In this document: positions 53,438-63,263 of the stretch, one piece after another
Layout: every line of letters starts with the position of its first letter
Position numbering within the stretch: the stretch's first letter is position 1
Source: Pseudomonas sp. B21-028
GTDB taxonomy: Bacteria > Pseudomonadota > Gammaproteobacteria > Pseudomonadales > Pseudomonadaceae
Reading direction: 5' to 3'
Length of the DNA stretch: 64,000 bases
NCBI RefSeq assembly: GCF_024749045.1
Contig: NZ_CP087184.1
Coordinates: 1,550,001-1,614,000 of the forward strand
The notes under the pieces: generated by a model
The model's input: only the letters and a program-made list of their open reading frames with translations
What the model was told of the DNA's origin: nothing
Databases searched by the model: none
Program-made: the position numbers and the translations under genes

Positions 53438-53567
53438 CGTGACCTCGATCAGAAATTGAATGTTCAGTATGAACGCTACGTGGGAAAGTGCCGGTTCTGC
53501 GTCAGATCAATTGACAAGCCATGTAGGCTTTCCTAGGGTGCGCCCATTGTTTTTACCGGGTGCAATC

Positions 53568-54260
53568 ATGACTGCTGACGACCGTATCAAACTCGAACCG
53601 AGCTGGAAGCAGGCGCTACGTGCCGAGTTCGACCAGCCCTACATGGCAGAGTTGCGCGAATTCCTGCGCCAGGAGTACGCCGCCGGCAAGGAGATCTATC
53701 CGCCGGCTTCGTTGATTTTCAATGCCCTCAATTCCACACCGTTGGACAAGGTCAAGGTCGTGATCCTCGGGCAAGACCCGTACCACGGCCCGGGTCAGGC
53801 CCATGGCCTGTGCTTTTCGGTGCAGCCGGGCGTCCCGGCGCCGCCGTCGCTGGTGAATATCTTCAAGGAATTGAAGCGCGACCTGAACATTGACATCCCC
53901 AGCCACGGCTACTTGCAAAGCTGGGCCGACCAGGGCGTGTTGCTGCTCAATACCACCATGACCGTGGAACGCGCCAATGCCAACGCCCATGCGGGCAAGG
54001 GCTGGCAGCATTTTACCGACCGGGTCATCGAAGTGGTCAGCGCCCATCAGCCGCATCTGGTGTTCCTGCTGTGGGGCGCCCATGCCCAGAGCAAGCAGAA
54101 GCTGATCGATGCCACCAAGCACCTGGTGCTGACCTCGGTCCACCCGTCGCCGCTGTCGGCTTATCGTGGCTTCTTGGGATGCGGGCATTTCAGCCGGACC
54201 AACAAGTTTCTCGAACAACACGGCGAGGCGCCGATCGATTGGCGGTTGCCGCCGGTTTAA
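53568..54260 (+). CDS. ung: uracil-DNA glycosylase
   Basis: The product is 230 aa. Family 1 motifs: catalytic [16 protein letters not shown] with Asp70, [10 protein letters not shown], and the DNA-intercalation loop [11 protein letters not shown] with the catalytic His. It removes uracil from DNA as the first step of base-excision repair. The start at 53568 matches the family; the longer frame from 53460 is rejected because its extra residues are unlike Ung. Confidence 0.95.
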   Translation: MTADDRIKLEPSWKQALRAEFDQPYMAELREFLRQEYAAGKEIYPPASLIFNALNSTPLDKVKVVILGQDPYHGPGQAHGLCFSVQPGVPAPPSLVNIFKELKRDLNIDIPSHGYLQSWADQGVLLLNTTMTVERANANAHAGKGWQHFTDRVIEVVSAHQPHLVFLLWGAHAQSKQKLIDATKHLVLTSVHPSPLSAYRGFLGCGHFSRTNKFLEQHGEAPIDWRLPPV

Positions 54261-54286
54261 GTGTTCGGCAATGCGGGCCGGGCCTC

Positions 54287-54365
54287 ATCGCGAGCAGGCT
54301 CGCTCCCACAGAGGATCTGCGGCGCAGGCACAGAACCATGTGGGAGCGAGCCTGCTCGCGAAAGG
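54287..54365. repeat. REP pair in reversed arrangement (family 1)
   Basis: Here the tails point outward: ATCGCGAGCAGGCTCGCTCCC first, then TGGGAGCGAGCCTGCTCGCGA, with a spacer of about 30 bases. This is opposite to the other pairs in the window. Confidence 0.85.
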
Positions 54366-54378
54366 GCGACACGAACGA

Positions 54379-55416
54379 TCAGTCGGAACCCGGTCGGCGC
54401 ATCCAACACCTGAACAACGGCTCCGCCAGAAACAACACGAACAACAGCCGCATCACCTGCAATGCCGTCACCAACGGTACCGACAATTGCAGCGTCTCCG
54501 CCGTCAGGCTCATCTCCGCGATGCCACCGGGCATCATGCCGAGGGTCAGTGAACGCAGGTCCAGATGGGTCAGCGTGCTCAGGCCCAGGGCCGCGAGGGT
54601 GGCGATCAGCATCGTCAACACCGTGCCAATCAAGGTGCGCCCCATGAACGAGGGCGCCCGCCGAAAGAATTGCCGGTTGAAGTGACAACCCAATCCGCTG
54701 CCGATCAGCCACTGGCCGATCTGGCTGCCGCCATTGGGCAGGCCTATGTGCAGGTCACAGCCGATACTCACCGCCGCGCTCACCAGCAGTGGCCCGAACA
54801 ACCACGGGTTGGGTTGACGCAGGCGTTCCCAGATCCAGGCGAGCAGGGCACCCGCCGGGAACAACAGCGCCAGCCACAGCCAGTCCACGGCGGTGGCGTG
54901 CTGCACCGGGGCGCCTTCGCCCAACAGGTATTTGAACGCGGCGGGCACGCACAGCACCACCACCAGGACCCGCAAGCTCTGGCCCGCGGCGACGCGGCTC
55001 AGGTCCGCGCCATTGCGCGAGCCAAGGTTGACCATTTCGCCGGAACCGCCCGGCATGCTGGAAAAGAAAGCGGTGGCGCGGTCTTCGCCGGTGCGGCGCA
55101 TCAGCCACACACTCACCACGCTGGACACGCTGGTGATCAGCGCGCCGAAAAAGATCAGGCCGAAGTGGCCCAGGACCTGCTCCATCACCAGCGGGGTGAA
55201 GTGCAGGCCAATGCCGATGCCTACCACCCATTGGCCGCATTTACGGCCGCCGGGGATTTCCATCAACTGCCACGGTGTCAGGCAGCGCACCAGGATGATC
55301 GCCAGCAACGAGCCGACCATCCAGGGCAAAGGCCAGCCGATCAGGCTGGCCAGATAACCGCCGGCCAGACCGACCAGCGGTGTTCCCCACCATTGTCTGA
55401 AGGTTGTTTCAGACAT
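54379..55416 (-). CDS. AbrB/ammonia-monooxygenase-like membrane protein
   Basis: The product is 345 aa with about ten membrane segments arranged as two similar halves. Each half has the family feature MPGG: FFSSMPGGSGEMVNL in the first and LGMMPGGIAEMSL in the second. The family (PF05145) is misleadingly named AbrB; it is a membrane protein of unknown, perhaps transport or regulatory, function. The start at 55416 overlaps the tctA stop by eight bases, so it is the last gene of the tctCBA operon, a common association. Confidence 0.85.
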   Translation of the reverse strand: MSETTFRQWWGTPLVGLAGGYLASLIGWPLPWMVGSLLAIILVRCLTPWQLMEIPGGRKCGQWVVGIGIGLHFTPLVMEQVLGHFGLIFFGALITSVSSVVSVWLMRRTGEDRATAFFSSMPGGSGEMVNLGSRNGADLSRVAAGQSLRVLVVVLCVPAAFKYLLGEGAPVQHATAVDWLWLALLFPAGALLAWIWERLRQPNPWLFGPLLVSAAVSIGCDLHIGLPNGGSQIGQWLIGSGLGCHFNRQFFRRAPSFMGRTLIGTVLTMLIATLAALGLSTLTHLDLRSLTLGMMPGGIAEMSLTAETLQLSVPLVTALQVMRLLFVLFLAEPLFRCWMRRPGSD

Positions 55417-56923
55417 CGGCCACGGCACGGCGTTGGGCGCTGCGACGACGCCAGATCCGCAACAGTGGCATGAACAGCATGATTGCCGTCAGGATCCAGC
55501 AGCCAAAGGTGATCGGGCTTGACCAGAGGATCTCCAGTGCACCGTTGGAAATCGACAGTGCGCGCCGCAGGTTCTGCTCCATCAGGCCGCCGAGGATGAA
55601 GCCCAGCAGCACCGGCGACAGCGGGAAGTCCAGCTTGCGCAGGATGTAGCCGAAGATGCCGATGCCGATCATCAGGAACAGGTCGAACGTGGTGGCGTGC
55701 ACCGCGTAGACACCGATCCCGGTGATGATGGCGATGACCGGCACCAGTGCCCAGTTCGGCACCGCCAGGATACGGGTGAACACGCGGATCATCGGGATGT
55801 TGAGGATCACCAGCATGATGTTGGCAACGAACAACGACGCGATCAGGCCCCAGACGATGTCCGGCTGTTGTTGGAACAACAGTGGCCCGGGGGTGATGTT
55901 GTACAGCGACAGTGCGCCGATCATCACCGCCGTGGTGCCCGAACCGGGAACGCCGAGGGTCAGCATCGGTACCAGCGCACCGCAGGCCGCGCCGCCGATG
56001 GCGGTTTCCGGGGCGGCGAGGCCGCGCTTGTCGCCCTGGCCGAAGGTACCGCTGGCACCGGCGATGCGCTTCTCGGTCATGTAGGCCACGGCACTGGCCA
56101 GGGTTGCGCCGGCGCCCGGCAGTACACCCATGATGAAGCCAAGCACGCCGCAACGCAGGTTCACGACGAACACCGACGCGGCTTCCTTGAAGTTGAACAT
56201 CATCCGCCCGGTGGCTTTCACCGCTTCCTGGCCGCGATGGGTTTTTTCCAGCAGCAACAGGATTTCGCTGATGGAGAACAGGCCCAGCACCAGCACGACG
56301 AACTGGATGCCGTCGGTCAGATGGATGTTGTCACCGGTGAAGCGGTACACGCCGCTGTTGGCATCGATCCCGACAGAAGACAGGAACAACCCGATCAACG
56401 CCGCAATGAACGTCTTGAGCGGGCGGTCGCCGGCCATGCCGCCGAGGCAGACGATGGCGAATACCATCAGCACGAAATATTCCGCCGGACCGAAGGCAAT
56501 CGCCCACTTGGCCAGCAGGGGCGCGAACAGCACCATGCCGCACGTGGCAATGAACGCACCGATGAACGAACTCCACGCCGACAGCGACAACGCCACGCCA
56601 GCCAGGCCTTGACGGGCCATCGGGTAGCCGTCGAGGGTGGTCATCACGGTGGAGGCTTCCCCCGGGATGTTGAGCAGGATCGAGCTGATGCGCCCGCCGT
56701 ATTCGCAACCCAGGTACACCGCCGCCAGCAGGATCAGCGCCGATTCCGGTGGCAGACCCAGGGCAAACGCAATCGGGATCAGCAGGGCCACGCCGTTGAT
56801 CGGACCCAGGCCGGGCAGCAAGCCGACCACGGTGCCGATCAGGGTGCCGGTCAGCGCCGTGACGAGGTTATAAGGCGTCAGCGCGACACCGAAACCCTGG
56901 CCGAGATAATTCAGGGTATCCAT
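55409..56923 (-). CDS. tctA: tripartite tricarboxylate transporter large permease TctA
   Basis: The product is 504 aa with about 12 membrane segments. The TctA signature GLLPGLGPINGVALLIPIAFALGLPPESALILLAAVYLGCEYGG is near the N-terminus and a second LRCGVLGFIMGVLPGAGATLASAVAYMTEKRI around residue 250. Together with TctB and the binding protein TctC it takes up citrate or other tricarboxylates in a sodium-dependent way. It starts one base after the tctB stop. Confidence 0.92.
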   Translation of the reverse strand: MDTLNYLGQGFGVALTPYNLVTALTGTLIGTVVGLLPGLGPINGVALLIPIAFALGLPPESALILLAAVYLGCEYGGRISSILLNIPGEASTVMTTLDGYPMARQGLAGVALSLSAWSSFIGAFIATCGMVLFAPLLAKWAIAFGPAEYFVLMVFAIVCLGGMAGDRPLKTFIAALIGLFLSSVGIDANSGVYRFTGDNIHLTDGIQFVVLVLGLFSISEILLLLEKTHRGQEAVKATGRMMFNFKEAASVFVVNLRCGVLGFIMGVLPGAGATLASAVAYMTEKRIAGASGTFGQGDKRGLAAPETAIGGAACGALVPMLTLGVPGSGTTAVMIGALSLYNITPGPLLFQQQPDIVWGLIASLFVANIMLVILNIPMIRVFTRILAVPNWALVPVIAIITGIGVYAVHATTFDLFLMIGIGIFGYILRKLDFPLSPVLLGFILGGLMEQNLRRALSISNGALEILWSSPITFGCWILTAIMLFMPLLRIWRRRSAQRRAVADV

Positions 56924-56924
56924 A

Positions 56925-57386
56925 TCAATTCTCCAGGACGTCGAGCAGGCCCAGGGGCAGCGGCACGTCCATCAGCTTGTCGAACAACAGATAAAGACCG
57001 ATGGCCATCAGGCAGATGATCACCGCGCTCGGCACCCAGCGGCCGCCATACAGACGGGCCATCGGCACCCCGATCAGGATGCTGGAGAGGATGAAGCCCA
57101 GGGGCTCGAAGGTTCCGGCAAAGACCAGCAACAGCGCGATGCAGATGCCGATCTTCTGCAGGGTTTCACGGTCCAGTTGCGGGTCGTCTTCGCTGTGCAC
57201 GATGGGGGTGGGGCGGAATACCATGTACAGCAGCGCCAGGCCCATCAATCCCAGCATGAGCAAGGGATAGGCACGTGGGCCCACAGGTTCATAGGAAAAA
57301 GCGGCCTGGTACGGCCAAGCCATCAGTGCCAGGCCTATACAGGCCAGCAACAGCACCGCGGCAAAAATACGTTGGAGGGTGAGCAT
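56925..57386 (-). CDS. tctB: tripartite tricarboxylate transporter small permease TctB
   Basis: The product is 153 aa with four membrane segments, the usual size and layout. The PVGPRAYPLLMLGLMGLALLYMV stretch is characteristic of the family. It forms the membrane complex with TctA, encoded one base downstream. Confidence 0.9.
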   Translation of the reverse strand: MLTLQRIFAAVLLLACIGLALMAWPYQAAFSYEPVGPRAYPLLMLGLMGLALLYMVFRPTPIVHSEDDPQLDRETLQKIGICIALLLVFAGTFEPLGFILSSILIGVPMARLYGGRWVPSAVIICLMAIGLYLLFDKLMDVPLPLGLLDVLEN

Positions 57387-57441
57387 GACTAACTCCTGGG
57401 CAGCGCCGGGGGAACCGACGCCGCCGCGAGAACAGAGACGG

Positions 57442-58419
57442 TTACTGGATCAGGCCGAACTCTTTGGCCAGCACCTTGTAATCGGCTACTTGCTTTTTCA
57501 CGTAGGTGTCCAGTTCCGGGCCGGTCATGGCGAACGGGAACAATTCGCGCTGGTCACGCAGCTTGGCAAACTCTTCGGAAGCCAGCAGCTTGTCGAACGC
57601 GTCTTTCCACCAGGCGTAGTCCTCGTCACTCACCTTTGGCCCGAGGTAGAAGCCGCGCACCACCGGCCACTGGATGTCGTAGCCTTGCTCGCGAGCGGTG
57701 GGGATGTCCTTCATTTCCGGCTCGTCCAGGCGCTTCTCGGCGAACACCGCCAGCAGGCGCATGTCACCGCTCAGGATGTGGGGCATGGAGTCGGAAATGT
57801 CCGTACTGCCTACCTGGATGTGACCGCCCAGCAGGGCAGTGGCGATCTCACCGCCGCCTTCGAGTGCCACGTAGCGCAATTTGCGTGGATCGATACCCGC
57901 GGCCTTGGCGATCAGGGCGGTTTGCATCCAGTCCTGGCTGCCGACGGTGCCGCCGGAACCGATGACGACGGACCCAGGATCTTTCTTCAGGGCCTGTACC
58001 AGATCGTCGAGGTTCTTGTAGGGCGAATCGCTTTTCACCGCGATGGCGCCATAGCTGGTGCCCACGGCTGCCAGCCAACGCACGTTGGTTTCATCGAAAC
58101 GACCGAACTTGCCTTGTGCCAGGTTCAGCAATGAGCCACTGGACCAGGCCACCAATGTGCCGGCGTCCGCCGGGCGTTGCGCGACCACGGCGTTGTAGGC
58201 CACCGCACCGACACCGCCAGGCATGTAGGTGACACGCATCGGCTTGGTCAACAACTTCTGGTTCACCAGCGCGCTTTGCGCCAGCTTGCAGGTCAGGTCA
58301 AAACCACCGCCGGGCGCTGCGGGGGCAATGCACTCCGGGCGTTTCGGCTCGGCGAGCAACTGTCCGGTGAACATCAGGCATCCGACGGCCAGGGCTACTT
58401 TACGCATTGATAGGTTCAT
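57442..58419 (-). CDS. tctC: tricarboxylate-binding periplasmic protein TctC
   Basis: The product is 325 aa with a signal peptide ending LLA before EPKRPECIAPAAPGGGFDLTCK, the Bug/TctC ligand-binding opening. GSGGTVGSQDWMQTAL and YVALEGGGEIATALLGGH complete the fold. It delivers substrate to TctAB and is first in the operon, 55 bases before tctB. The start at 58419 has GGAGA upstream; the frame to 58497 is rejected. An AATAACAA sequence just before the ribosome binding site resembles the Hfq/Crc CA motif, so catabolite repression is likely. Confidence 0.9.
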   Translation of the reverse strand: MNLSMRKVALAVGCLMFTGQLLAEPKRPECIAPAAPGGGFDLTCKLAQSALVNQKLLTKPMRVTYMPGGVGAVAYNAVVAQRPADAGTLVAWSSGSLLNLAQGKFGRFDETNVRWLAAVGTSYGAIAVKSDSPYKNLDDLVQALKKDPGSVVIGSGGTVGSQDWMQTALIAKAAGIDPRKLRYVALEGGGEIATALLGGHIQVGSTDISDSMPHILSGDMRLLAVFAEKRLDEPEMKDIPTAREQGYDIQWPVVRGFYLGPKVSDEDYAWWKDAFDKLLASEEFAKLRDQRELFPFAMTGPELDTYVKKQVADYKVLAKEFGLIQ

Positions 58420-58436
58420 TTTCGTCTCCACAGGAG

Positions 58437-58444
58437 TTGTTATT
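58437..58444 (-). promoter_or_regulatory. candidate Hfq/Crc CA motif in the tctC leader
   Basis: On the minus strand AATAACAA matches AANAANAA and lies about 18 bases before the tctC start. Confidence 0.4.
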
Positions 58445-58860
58445 GTGTGTTGCAGTCGTTGTGCCGCCGAACCTTCGGGATCGGGCAACAGGTTCATCGC
58501 AGGACCTTGAATCTATAGCTGACCCACCGGCACATGTCCGGGCATTCGCTGGCGGCACTGGCCACGAGGGGGCGGGTTGGGGCGGGAGAAGCGAGCAGGC
58601 ACAGGCGCCTGGGGCTGCATGGACAGCATGGGGATACTCCGCTTTATTGTTCTTATGTGAAAACGCATCGGGGCGTTTCTCGTTCGCGATTGTGTTTGGC
58701 GATCGGCAGTCGAAACTGTCCGTGAGCGGACTCTAATAGCTCAACCTTTCGCTAACCTTTCAAAAGCTTTCAGGATGTTTTTTGGCTTCACAGCAGCGGA
58801 TGCGGCTGTAAACTCCGCGCCAGTGAATGGCGCCGACCGTTCCTGAATCGAGGAAAAAAC
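58445..58860. other. tctC-tctD divergent region, no gene seen
   Basis: About 415 bases. It must hold the promoters of tctCBA and tctDE. No opdH-type porin gene is here, although such a gene accompanies tct in some pseudomonads. A frame at 58534 and others on the plus strand lack ribosome binding sites. Confidence 0.45.
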
Positions 58861-59532
58861 ATGCGTGTTCTGCTCGTCGAAGATCATTTGCAGCTTGCCG
58901 AAAGCGTCGCCCAGGCGCTCAAGAGCACCGGTTTGACTGTGGATGTGTTGCACGACGGGGTGGCCGCCGACCTGGCGCTGAGCAGCGAGGAATACGCGGT
59001 GGCGGTACTCGATGTCGGGTTGCCGCGCATGGACGGCTTTGAAGTGCTGGCGCGCCTGCGGGCTCGGGGCAAGACCTTGCCGGTGTTGATGCTGACGGCT
59101 CGCAGCGACGTCAAGGACCGGGTGCATGGCCTCAATCTCGGTGCCGACGATTACCTGGCCAAACCCTTCGAACTCACCGAGCTCGAGGCCCGGGTCAAGG
59201 CACTGTTGCGGCGTAGCGTACTGGGCGGCGAACGCCAGCAGCGCTGTGGCGGGCTGATCTATGACCTGGATACCCGGCGCTTTACCCTCGACGACGAGCT
59301 GTTGACCCTGACGTCCCGCGAGCAAGCCGTATTGGAGGCGTTGATCGCGCGGCCGGGGCGGGTGATGAGCAAGGAGCAACTCGCCGCTCAGGTGTTCGGC
59401 CTGGACGAGGAAGCCAGTCCCGATGCGATTGAAATCTACGTTCACCGCCTGCGCAAGAAACTCGATGGGCATGCCGTGGCGATCGTGACGTTCAGGGGCT
59501 TGGGGTATCTGCTGGAAACCCGCGATGCGTAA
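58861..59532 (+). CDS. tctD: tricarboxylate-responsive response regulator TctD (OmpR family)
   Basis: The product is 223 aa. The receiver domain has VEDH, the phosphoacceptor Asp51 in AVLDVGLPRMDG, a Thr in MLTARS and Lys in LAKPFE. The C-terminal winged helix carries SPDAIEIYVHRLRKKLDG. It overlaps tctE by eight bases and is divergent from tctCBA, which it most likely activates when tricarboxylates are present. Confidence 0.9.
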   Translation: MRVLLVEDHLQLAESVAQALKSTGLTVDVLHDGVAADLALSSEEYAVAVLDVGLPRMDGFEVLARLRARGKTLPVLMLTARSDVKDRVHGLNLGADDYLAKPFELTELEARVKALLRRSVLGGERQQRCGGLIYDLDTRRFTLDDELLTLTSREQAVLEALIARPGRVMSKEQLAAQVFGLDEEASPDAIEIYVHRLRKKLDGHAVAIVTFRGLGYLLETRDA

Positions 59533-60916
59533 ACCCGACAGCCTGCGCTGGCGACTGCTGCGCAACCTGGCGCTGTTGCTGGTGGTGTTGATGCTGGCCA
59601 GCGGCCTGAGCGCCTACTGGAACGGTCGTGAAGCCGCGGATACGGCCTATGACCGGACTTTGCTGGCCTCGGCCCGGACCATCGCCGCCGGCCTTTCGCA
59701 ACGCGACGGCAGCCTCAGCGCGGATGTGCCCTACGTGGCCCTGGACACCTTCGCCTATGACAGTGCCGGACGCATCTATTACCAGGTCAATGACATCAAC
59801 AAGAAGCTGATTTCCGGCTATGAAAACCTCCCCGGTCCGCCACCCGGTACACCGCGCACGGACGATTACCCGGCCCTGGCGCGTTTCTACAACGCCCGTT
59901 ATCAAGGCCAGGATGTGCGGGTGGTGAGTCTGCTCAAGGCCGTGAGCGAGCCGAACATGAACGGCATGGCGGAAATCCGTGTGGCGGAAACCGAAGAAGC
60001 CCGCGTCAGCATGGCCCGCGGCCTGATGGCCGACACACTGCTGCGCCTGGGCATGCTGGCCGTGGGCGCCCTGTTGTTGGTGTGGTTCGCGGTCAGCGCG
60101 GCGTTGCGTCCGCTGGAGCGCTTGCGTACGGCGGTGGAAGAGCGCCAGTCGGACGACCTGCGGCCGTTGCCACTGGTGGAAGTGCAGCATGAGTTATGGC
60201 CTCTGGTGCGCGCCCTCAACCACTTTACCGAGCGTTTGCGCGGGCAGTTCGAGCGCCAGGCGCAATTCATCGCTGACGCTGCTCATGAACTGCGCACGCC
60301 TCTGGCTGCGCTCAAGGCGCGGCTTGAGCTGGGGCTGCGGGCCAGTGAGCCGGCGACCTGGCGGGAAACCCTGGAAACCGCGGCCCAGGGCACCGATCGG
60401 CTGACGCATCTGGCCAACCAGTTACTGTCCATGGCACGGGTGGAAAACGGTGCGCGGGCCATCGCCGAAGGGGGCGCGCAGTTGCTCGATCTCAGCCAGT
60501 TGGCTCGTGAGCTGGGCATGGCCATGGCGCCGCTGGCTCATGCGCGGGGCGTGGCATTGGCCCTGGAAGCCGACGAGCCGGTGTGGCTGCGCGGTGAACC
60601 AACCTTGTTGAACGAGCTGTTGAGCAATCTGGTGGACAACGCCCTGGCCCATACACCCTCGGGCGGCAACGTGATTCTGCGGGTCGCCGCGCCGGCGGTG
60701 CTGGAGGTCGAGGACGATGGCCCCGGCATTCCATTGCATGAGCGCGATCGTGTCTTCGAACGTTTCTACCGGCGCAACCAGCAGGTCGCCGGTTCTGGCC
60801 TGGGCTTGGCCATCGTGGGAGAAATCTGCCGCGCCCACCTGGCCCAGATCAGCTTGCATGACGGGCAAGAGGGTGGGTTGAAGGTGCGGGTGAGTTTTAT
60901 CCCCGGCTCAGATTGA
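59525..60916 (+). CDS. tctE: sensor histidine kinase TctE
   Basis: The product is 463 aa. An N-terminal membrane segment (about residues 12-30) and a second near 170-190 enclose a periplasmic sensor of the 2CSK-N type. Then come HAMP, the H box FIADAAHELRTPLAALKARLELGL with His254, the N box NELLSNLVDNALAHTP, and G boxes DDGPGIP and GSGLGLAIV. It phosphorylates TctD in response to citrate-like substrates. Confidence 0.9.
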   Translation: MRKPDSLRWRLLRNLALLLVVLMLASGLSAYWNGREAADTAYDRTLLASARTIAAGLSQRDGSLSADVPYVALDTFAYDSAGRIYYQVNDINKKLISGYENLPGPPPGTPRTDDYPALARFYNARYQGQDVRVVSLLKAVSEPNMNGMAEIRVAETEEARVSMARGLMADTLLRLGMLAVGALLLVWFAVSAALRPLERLRTAVEERQSDDLRPLPLVEVQHELWPLVRALNHFTERLRGQFERQAQFIADAAHELRTPLAALKARLELGLRASEPATWRETLETAAQGTDRLTHLANQLLSMARVENGARAIAEGGAQLLDLSQLARELGMAMAPLAHARGVALALEADEPVWLRGEPTLLNELLSNLVDNALAHTPSGGNVILRVAAPAVLEVEDDGPGIPLHERDRVFERFYRRNQQVAGSGLGLAIVGEICRAHLAQISLHDGQEGGLKVRVSFIPGSD

Positions 60917-60933
60917 TCCTGAGACGAACCCTG

Positions 60934-61047
60934 TTGTGGCGAGGGGATTTATCCCCGCTGGGCTGCGAAGCGGCCCCCCTGCGTTGTATCAGACAAAACG
61001 CGGAGGGCCGCTTCGCGCCCCAGCGGGGATAAATCCCCTCGCCACAG
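60934..61047. repeat. paired inverted repeat element (family 2)
   Basis: GTGGCGAGGGGATTTATCCC arms with CGCTGGGCTGCGAAGCGGCC extensions between convergent tctE and the HDOD gene. Confidence 0.85.
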
Positions 61048-61061
61048 GTGACCCTCCTGGT

Positions 61062-61883
61062 CTAGTAAAACATCGACCGCGCTTCTTCGAGATGCGCGCA
61101 TCGTTCCTTATCGCTCGGGTCGATGCCCAGCTTCTGGAATGACGGCACCTTGAACGCGTCGATCCTGCCCAGGGGGTGATCAGTGTCCTTGTAGCAATAC
61201 AGCGCAGCGACCTGCACCAGGTCGACGTAGTCGAGTTGCCGGGAATCCCGGGCGAAATCCAGGTAAAGGCCCGGCAGTTTCACCAGCCTTTCCGGAAACT
61301 CCCAGACGCTGAGCAGCTTGTCCCCCAGCACGGGGTGAATCGTTTCGATGACGTGGTTGAGGCTGACCGGGTCTGACAGCAGTTCGTTATGGTCTTCGGC
61401 GTAGGTCAGGATCGGCAGTACGCCGATCTGGTGCACCAACCCTCCCAGCGCGGCCTGATCGGGCTTGAGCTGTGTGTAAGTCCGGCACAACGCATAGCTG
61501 ACGCCGGCGATCTCCAGGCTTCTGCGCCAGACATCGCGCATCTTCTGCTCGACCACCTCGGAGCGGGCGTGGAAGATCTGCTCCATGACCAACCCGATGG
61601 CCAGGTTACTGCTGTAATTGACGCCCAGCCGGGTAATGGCCGTGTGCAGATCGGTGACTTCCTGGGTGGCGCGCAGCAATGGACTGTTGACCACTTTTAT
61701 CAGGCGCGCCGAAAGCGCCGTGTCGCGGCCGATCACCTTGCTCAGGTTGCTGACGCTGATTTCCGGGTCTTCGGCGGCACGGCGAATCTGCAGGGCCACT
61801 TCCGGCAATGTCGGCAGAACCAGGTCATCGTTATCGATGGCCTCCACCAAGTCCCGTTGGACCTTATCCGCCAAATCGCTCAT
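61062..61883 (-). CDS. HDOD-domain protein
   Basis: The product is 273 aa and consists almost entirely of a HDOD domain: LPTLPEVALQIRRAAEDPEISVSNLSKVIGRDTALSARLIKVVNSP, then RLG and GGLVHQIGVLPILTYAE in place of the H-D residues of true HD hydrolases. Such proteins are thought to be regulatory or scaffold proteins, often in signalling linked to c-di-GMP. No output domain is attached. It precedes ygfZ on the same strand order (34 bases downstream of ygfZ's neighbour on the minus strand), probably as separate units. Confidence 0.87.
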   Translation of the reverse strand: MSDLADKVQRDLVEAIDNDDLVLPTLPEVALQIRRAAEDPEISVSNLSKVIGRDTALSARLIKVVNSPLLRATQEVTDLHTAITRLGVNYSSNLAIGLVMEQIFHARSEVVEQKMRDVWRRSLEIAGVSYALCRTYTQLKPDQAALGGLVHQIGVLPILTYAEDHNELLSDPVSLNHVIETIHPVLGDKLLSVWEFPERLVKLPGLYLDFARDSRQLDYVDLVQVAALYCYKDTDHPLGRIDAFKVPSFQKLGIDPSDKERCAHLEEARSMFY

Positions 61884-61917
61884 TTCGATTCTCTAGGTAT
61901 TGCGACAAATGCTGCGA

Positions 61918-62859
61918 TCAACGCTGGATTTCGCGGTCGCGATCCAGTTCGTAAGGCAGGTCCAGCAATTTCAGTATCGGGCCTTCCAGGCTACCGAGGT
62001 GCACATTGCCTTCTTCTGCTGCTTCAGCCTGCAACACCGCCAGCAGTTCAATGTCTCGCTCGGCTTGCGCTGCGATCACCACCTCACCGATGGCGCTGCC
62101 ATGAGCGGGAGAGAACAAGGCTGTGCCGGGTTCCGGCAGTTCGCCGGCGTCCAGTTGCAGGCGATACAGGCGTCGCTTGAGCTTGCCCAGGTACTGCATG
62201 CGGGCAACGATTTCCTGGCCGGTGTAGCAGCCTTTCTTGAAACTCACGCCGCCGACGGCCTGCAGGTTGAGCATCTGCGGAATGAACAGCTCGCGGGTGG
62301 CAGGCATGACCTGGCCGATGCCTGCGCGGACCTGCCCCAGCAACCACGGGTTCAGGTCAGTCTCGGCCAGGGTGGCGCGTAGACGGGTTTTCAGCGCGTC
62401 GGCCTGTTCGGCGGGAGCCCACAGTTCGGCTCGGCCAGGAGACACCCGGATGGCGATCAAGGATTCGTGGCGCGCCACGCTGTCGATGTCGGCTGGTAGC
62501 GTCAGGCCCAGTTGAGCCAGCGCCGTGTCGGCGTTTTCCAGGCCGAAGCGAACCCAGGCTGCGCTTTCGTCGGTGAGCTTGGATTTGGAGAACACGGCGT
62601 ATTTCTTCAGGTCCGCCAATTGCGGCTCGAGCAACTCGGTGGCCATGGCCATCAGCACACCGTCGCCTTCGAGCAGGATCCGAAAGCTCGATTGCATCCG
62701 GCCCTTCTGGGTGCACCGGGCGCCGAGGCTGGCCCGGCTGTCGCTCAGGTAGCTGAGGTTGCAGGTCAATTGGCCCTGCAGGAATTTGCCGGCGTCCACG
62801 CCGCGGACCGCAAGAACGCCTTCGTGGGACAGGGTGCAGAAAAAAGCGGAATCAGCCAT
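61918..62859 (-). CDS. ygfZ: folate-binding iron-sulfur assembly/repair protein YgfZ
   Basis: The product is 313 aa. The family motif K-G-C-Y-x-G-Q-E is seen as FKKGCYTGQEIVARMQY near residue 230. The GcvT-like fold starts DSAFFCTLSHEGVLAVRGVDAGKFLQGQLTCNLSYL. YgfZ uses tetrahydrofolate to maintain iron-sulfur enzymes such as MiaB. It is divergent from sdhE, a conserved neighbourhood (ygfZ-sdhE-ygfX). Confidence 0.92.
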   Translation of the reverse strand: MADSAFFCTLSHEGVLAVRGVDAGKFLQGQLTCNLSYLSDSRASLGARCTQKGRMQSSFRILLEGDGVLMAMATELLEPQLADLKKYAVFSKSKLTDESAAWVRFGLENADTALAQLGLTLPADIDSVARHESLIAIRVSPGRAELWAPAEQADALKTRLRATLAETDLNPWLLGQVRAGIGQVMPATRELFIPQMLNLQAVGGVSFKKGCYTGQEIVARMQYLGKLKRRLYRLQLDAGELPEPGTALFSPAHGSAIGEVVIAAQAERDIELLAVLQAEAAEEGNVHLGSLEGPILKLLDLPYELDRDREIQR

Positions 62860-63008
62860 GAGTCATCGCAGGATAAAAAGTCTGGTAGACATCATAAGGG
62901 CGCGCCCTTGAAATGGGTAGTTCACAAAGGATCGATGGCGACTGACCAAAGCTGTCTGTTTCACCGCGGCCGGGCCTGTATACTTGCGCTCTATTTGAGG
63001 AGCGCTCC

Positions 63009-63263
63009 ATGGTCGAAGATGTAGAACTGAATCGCCTCTACTGGCACAGCCGCCGCGGCATGCTTGAGCTTGATGTCTTGCTGGTGCCGTTCGTGAAAGA
63101 GGTCTACCCCCACCTGAATGAAGTGGACCGCGCCTGCTATGTCCGCCTGCTCGAATGTGAAGACCAGGACATGTTCGGCTGGTTCATGGAACGCAGCGAA
63201 TCCGAAGATCCGGAATTGCAGCGCATGGTCCGGATGATCCTGGACCGTGTCCAGCCGAAGTAA
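63009..63263 (+). CDS. sdhE: succinate dehydrogenase flavinylation factor SdhE
   Basis: The product is 84 aa, the exact family size. The RGxxE motif is in [10 protein letters not shown] near residues 15-21, followed by [22 protein letters not shown]. It helps attach FAD covalently to SdhA and FrdA. It overlaps ygfX by 17 bases, so translation is coupled. Confidence 0.93.
   Translation: MVEDVELNRLYWHSRRGMLELDVLLVPFVKEVYPHLNEVDRACYVRLLECEDQDMFGWFMERSESEDPELQRMVRMILDRVQPK

Noticed and set aside
55697..57019. 440-codon open frame on the plus strand
   Set aside because: Antisense to tctA and tctB; His/Gln/Gly-rich product typical of mirrored hydrophobic codons.
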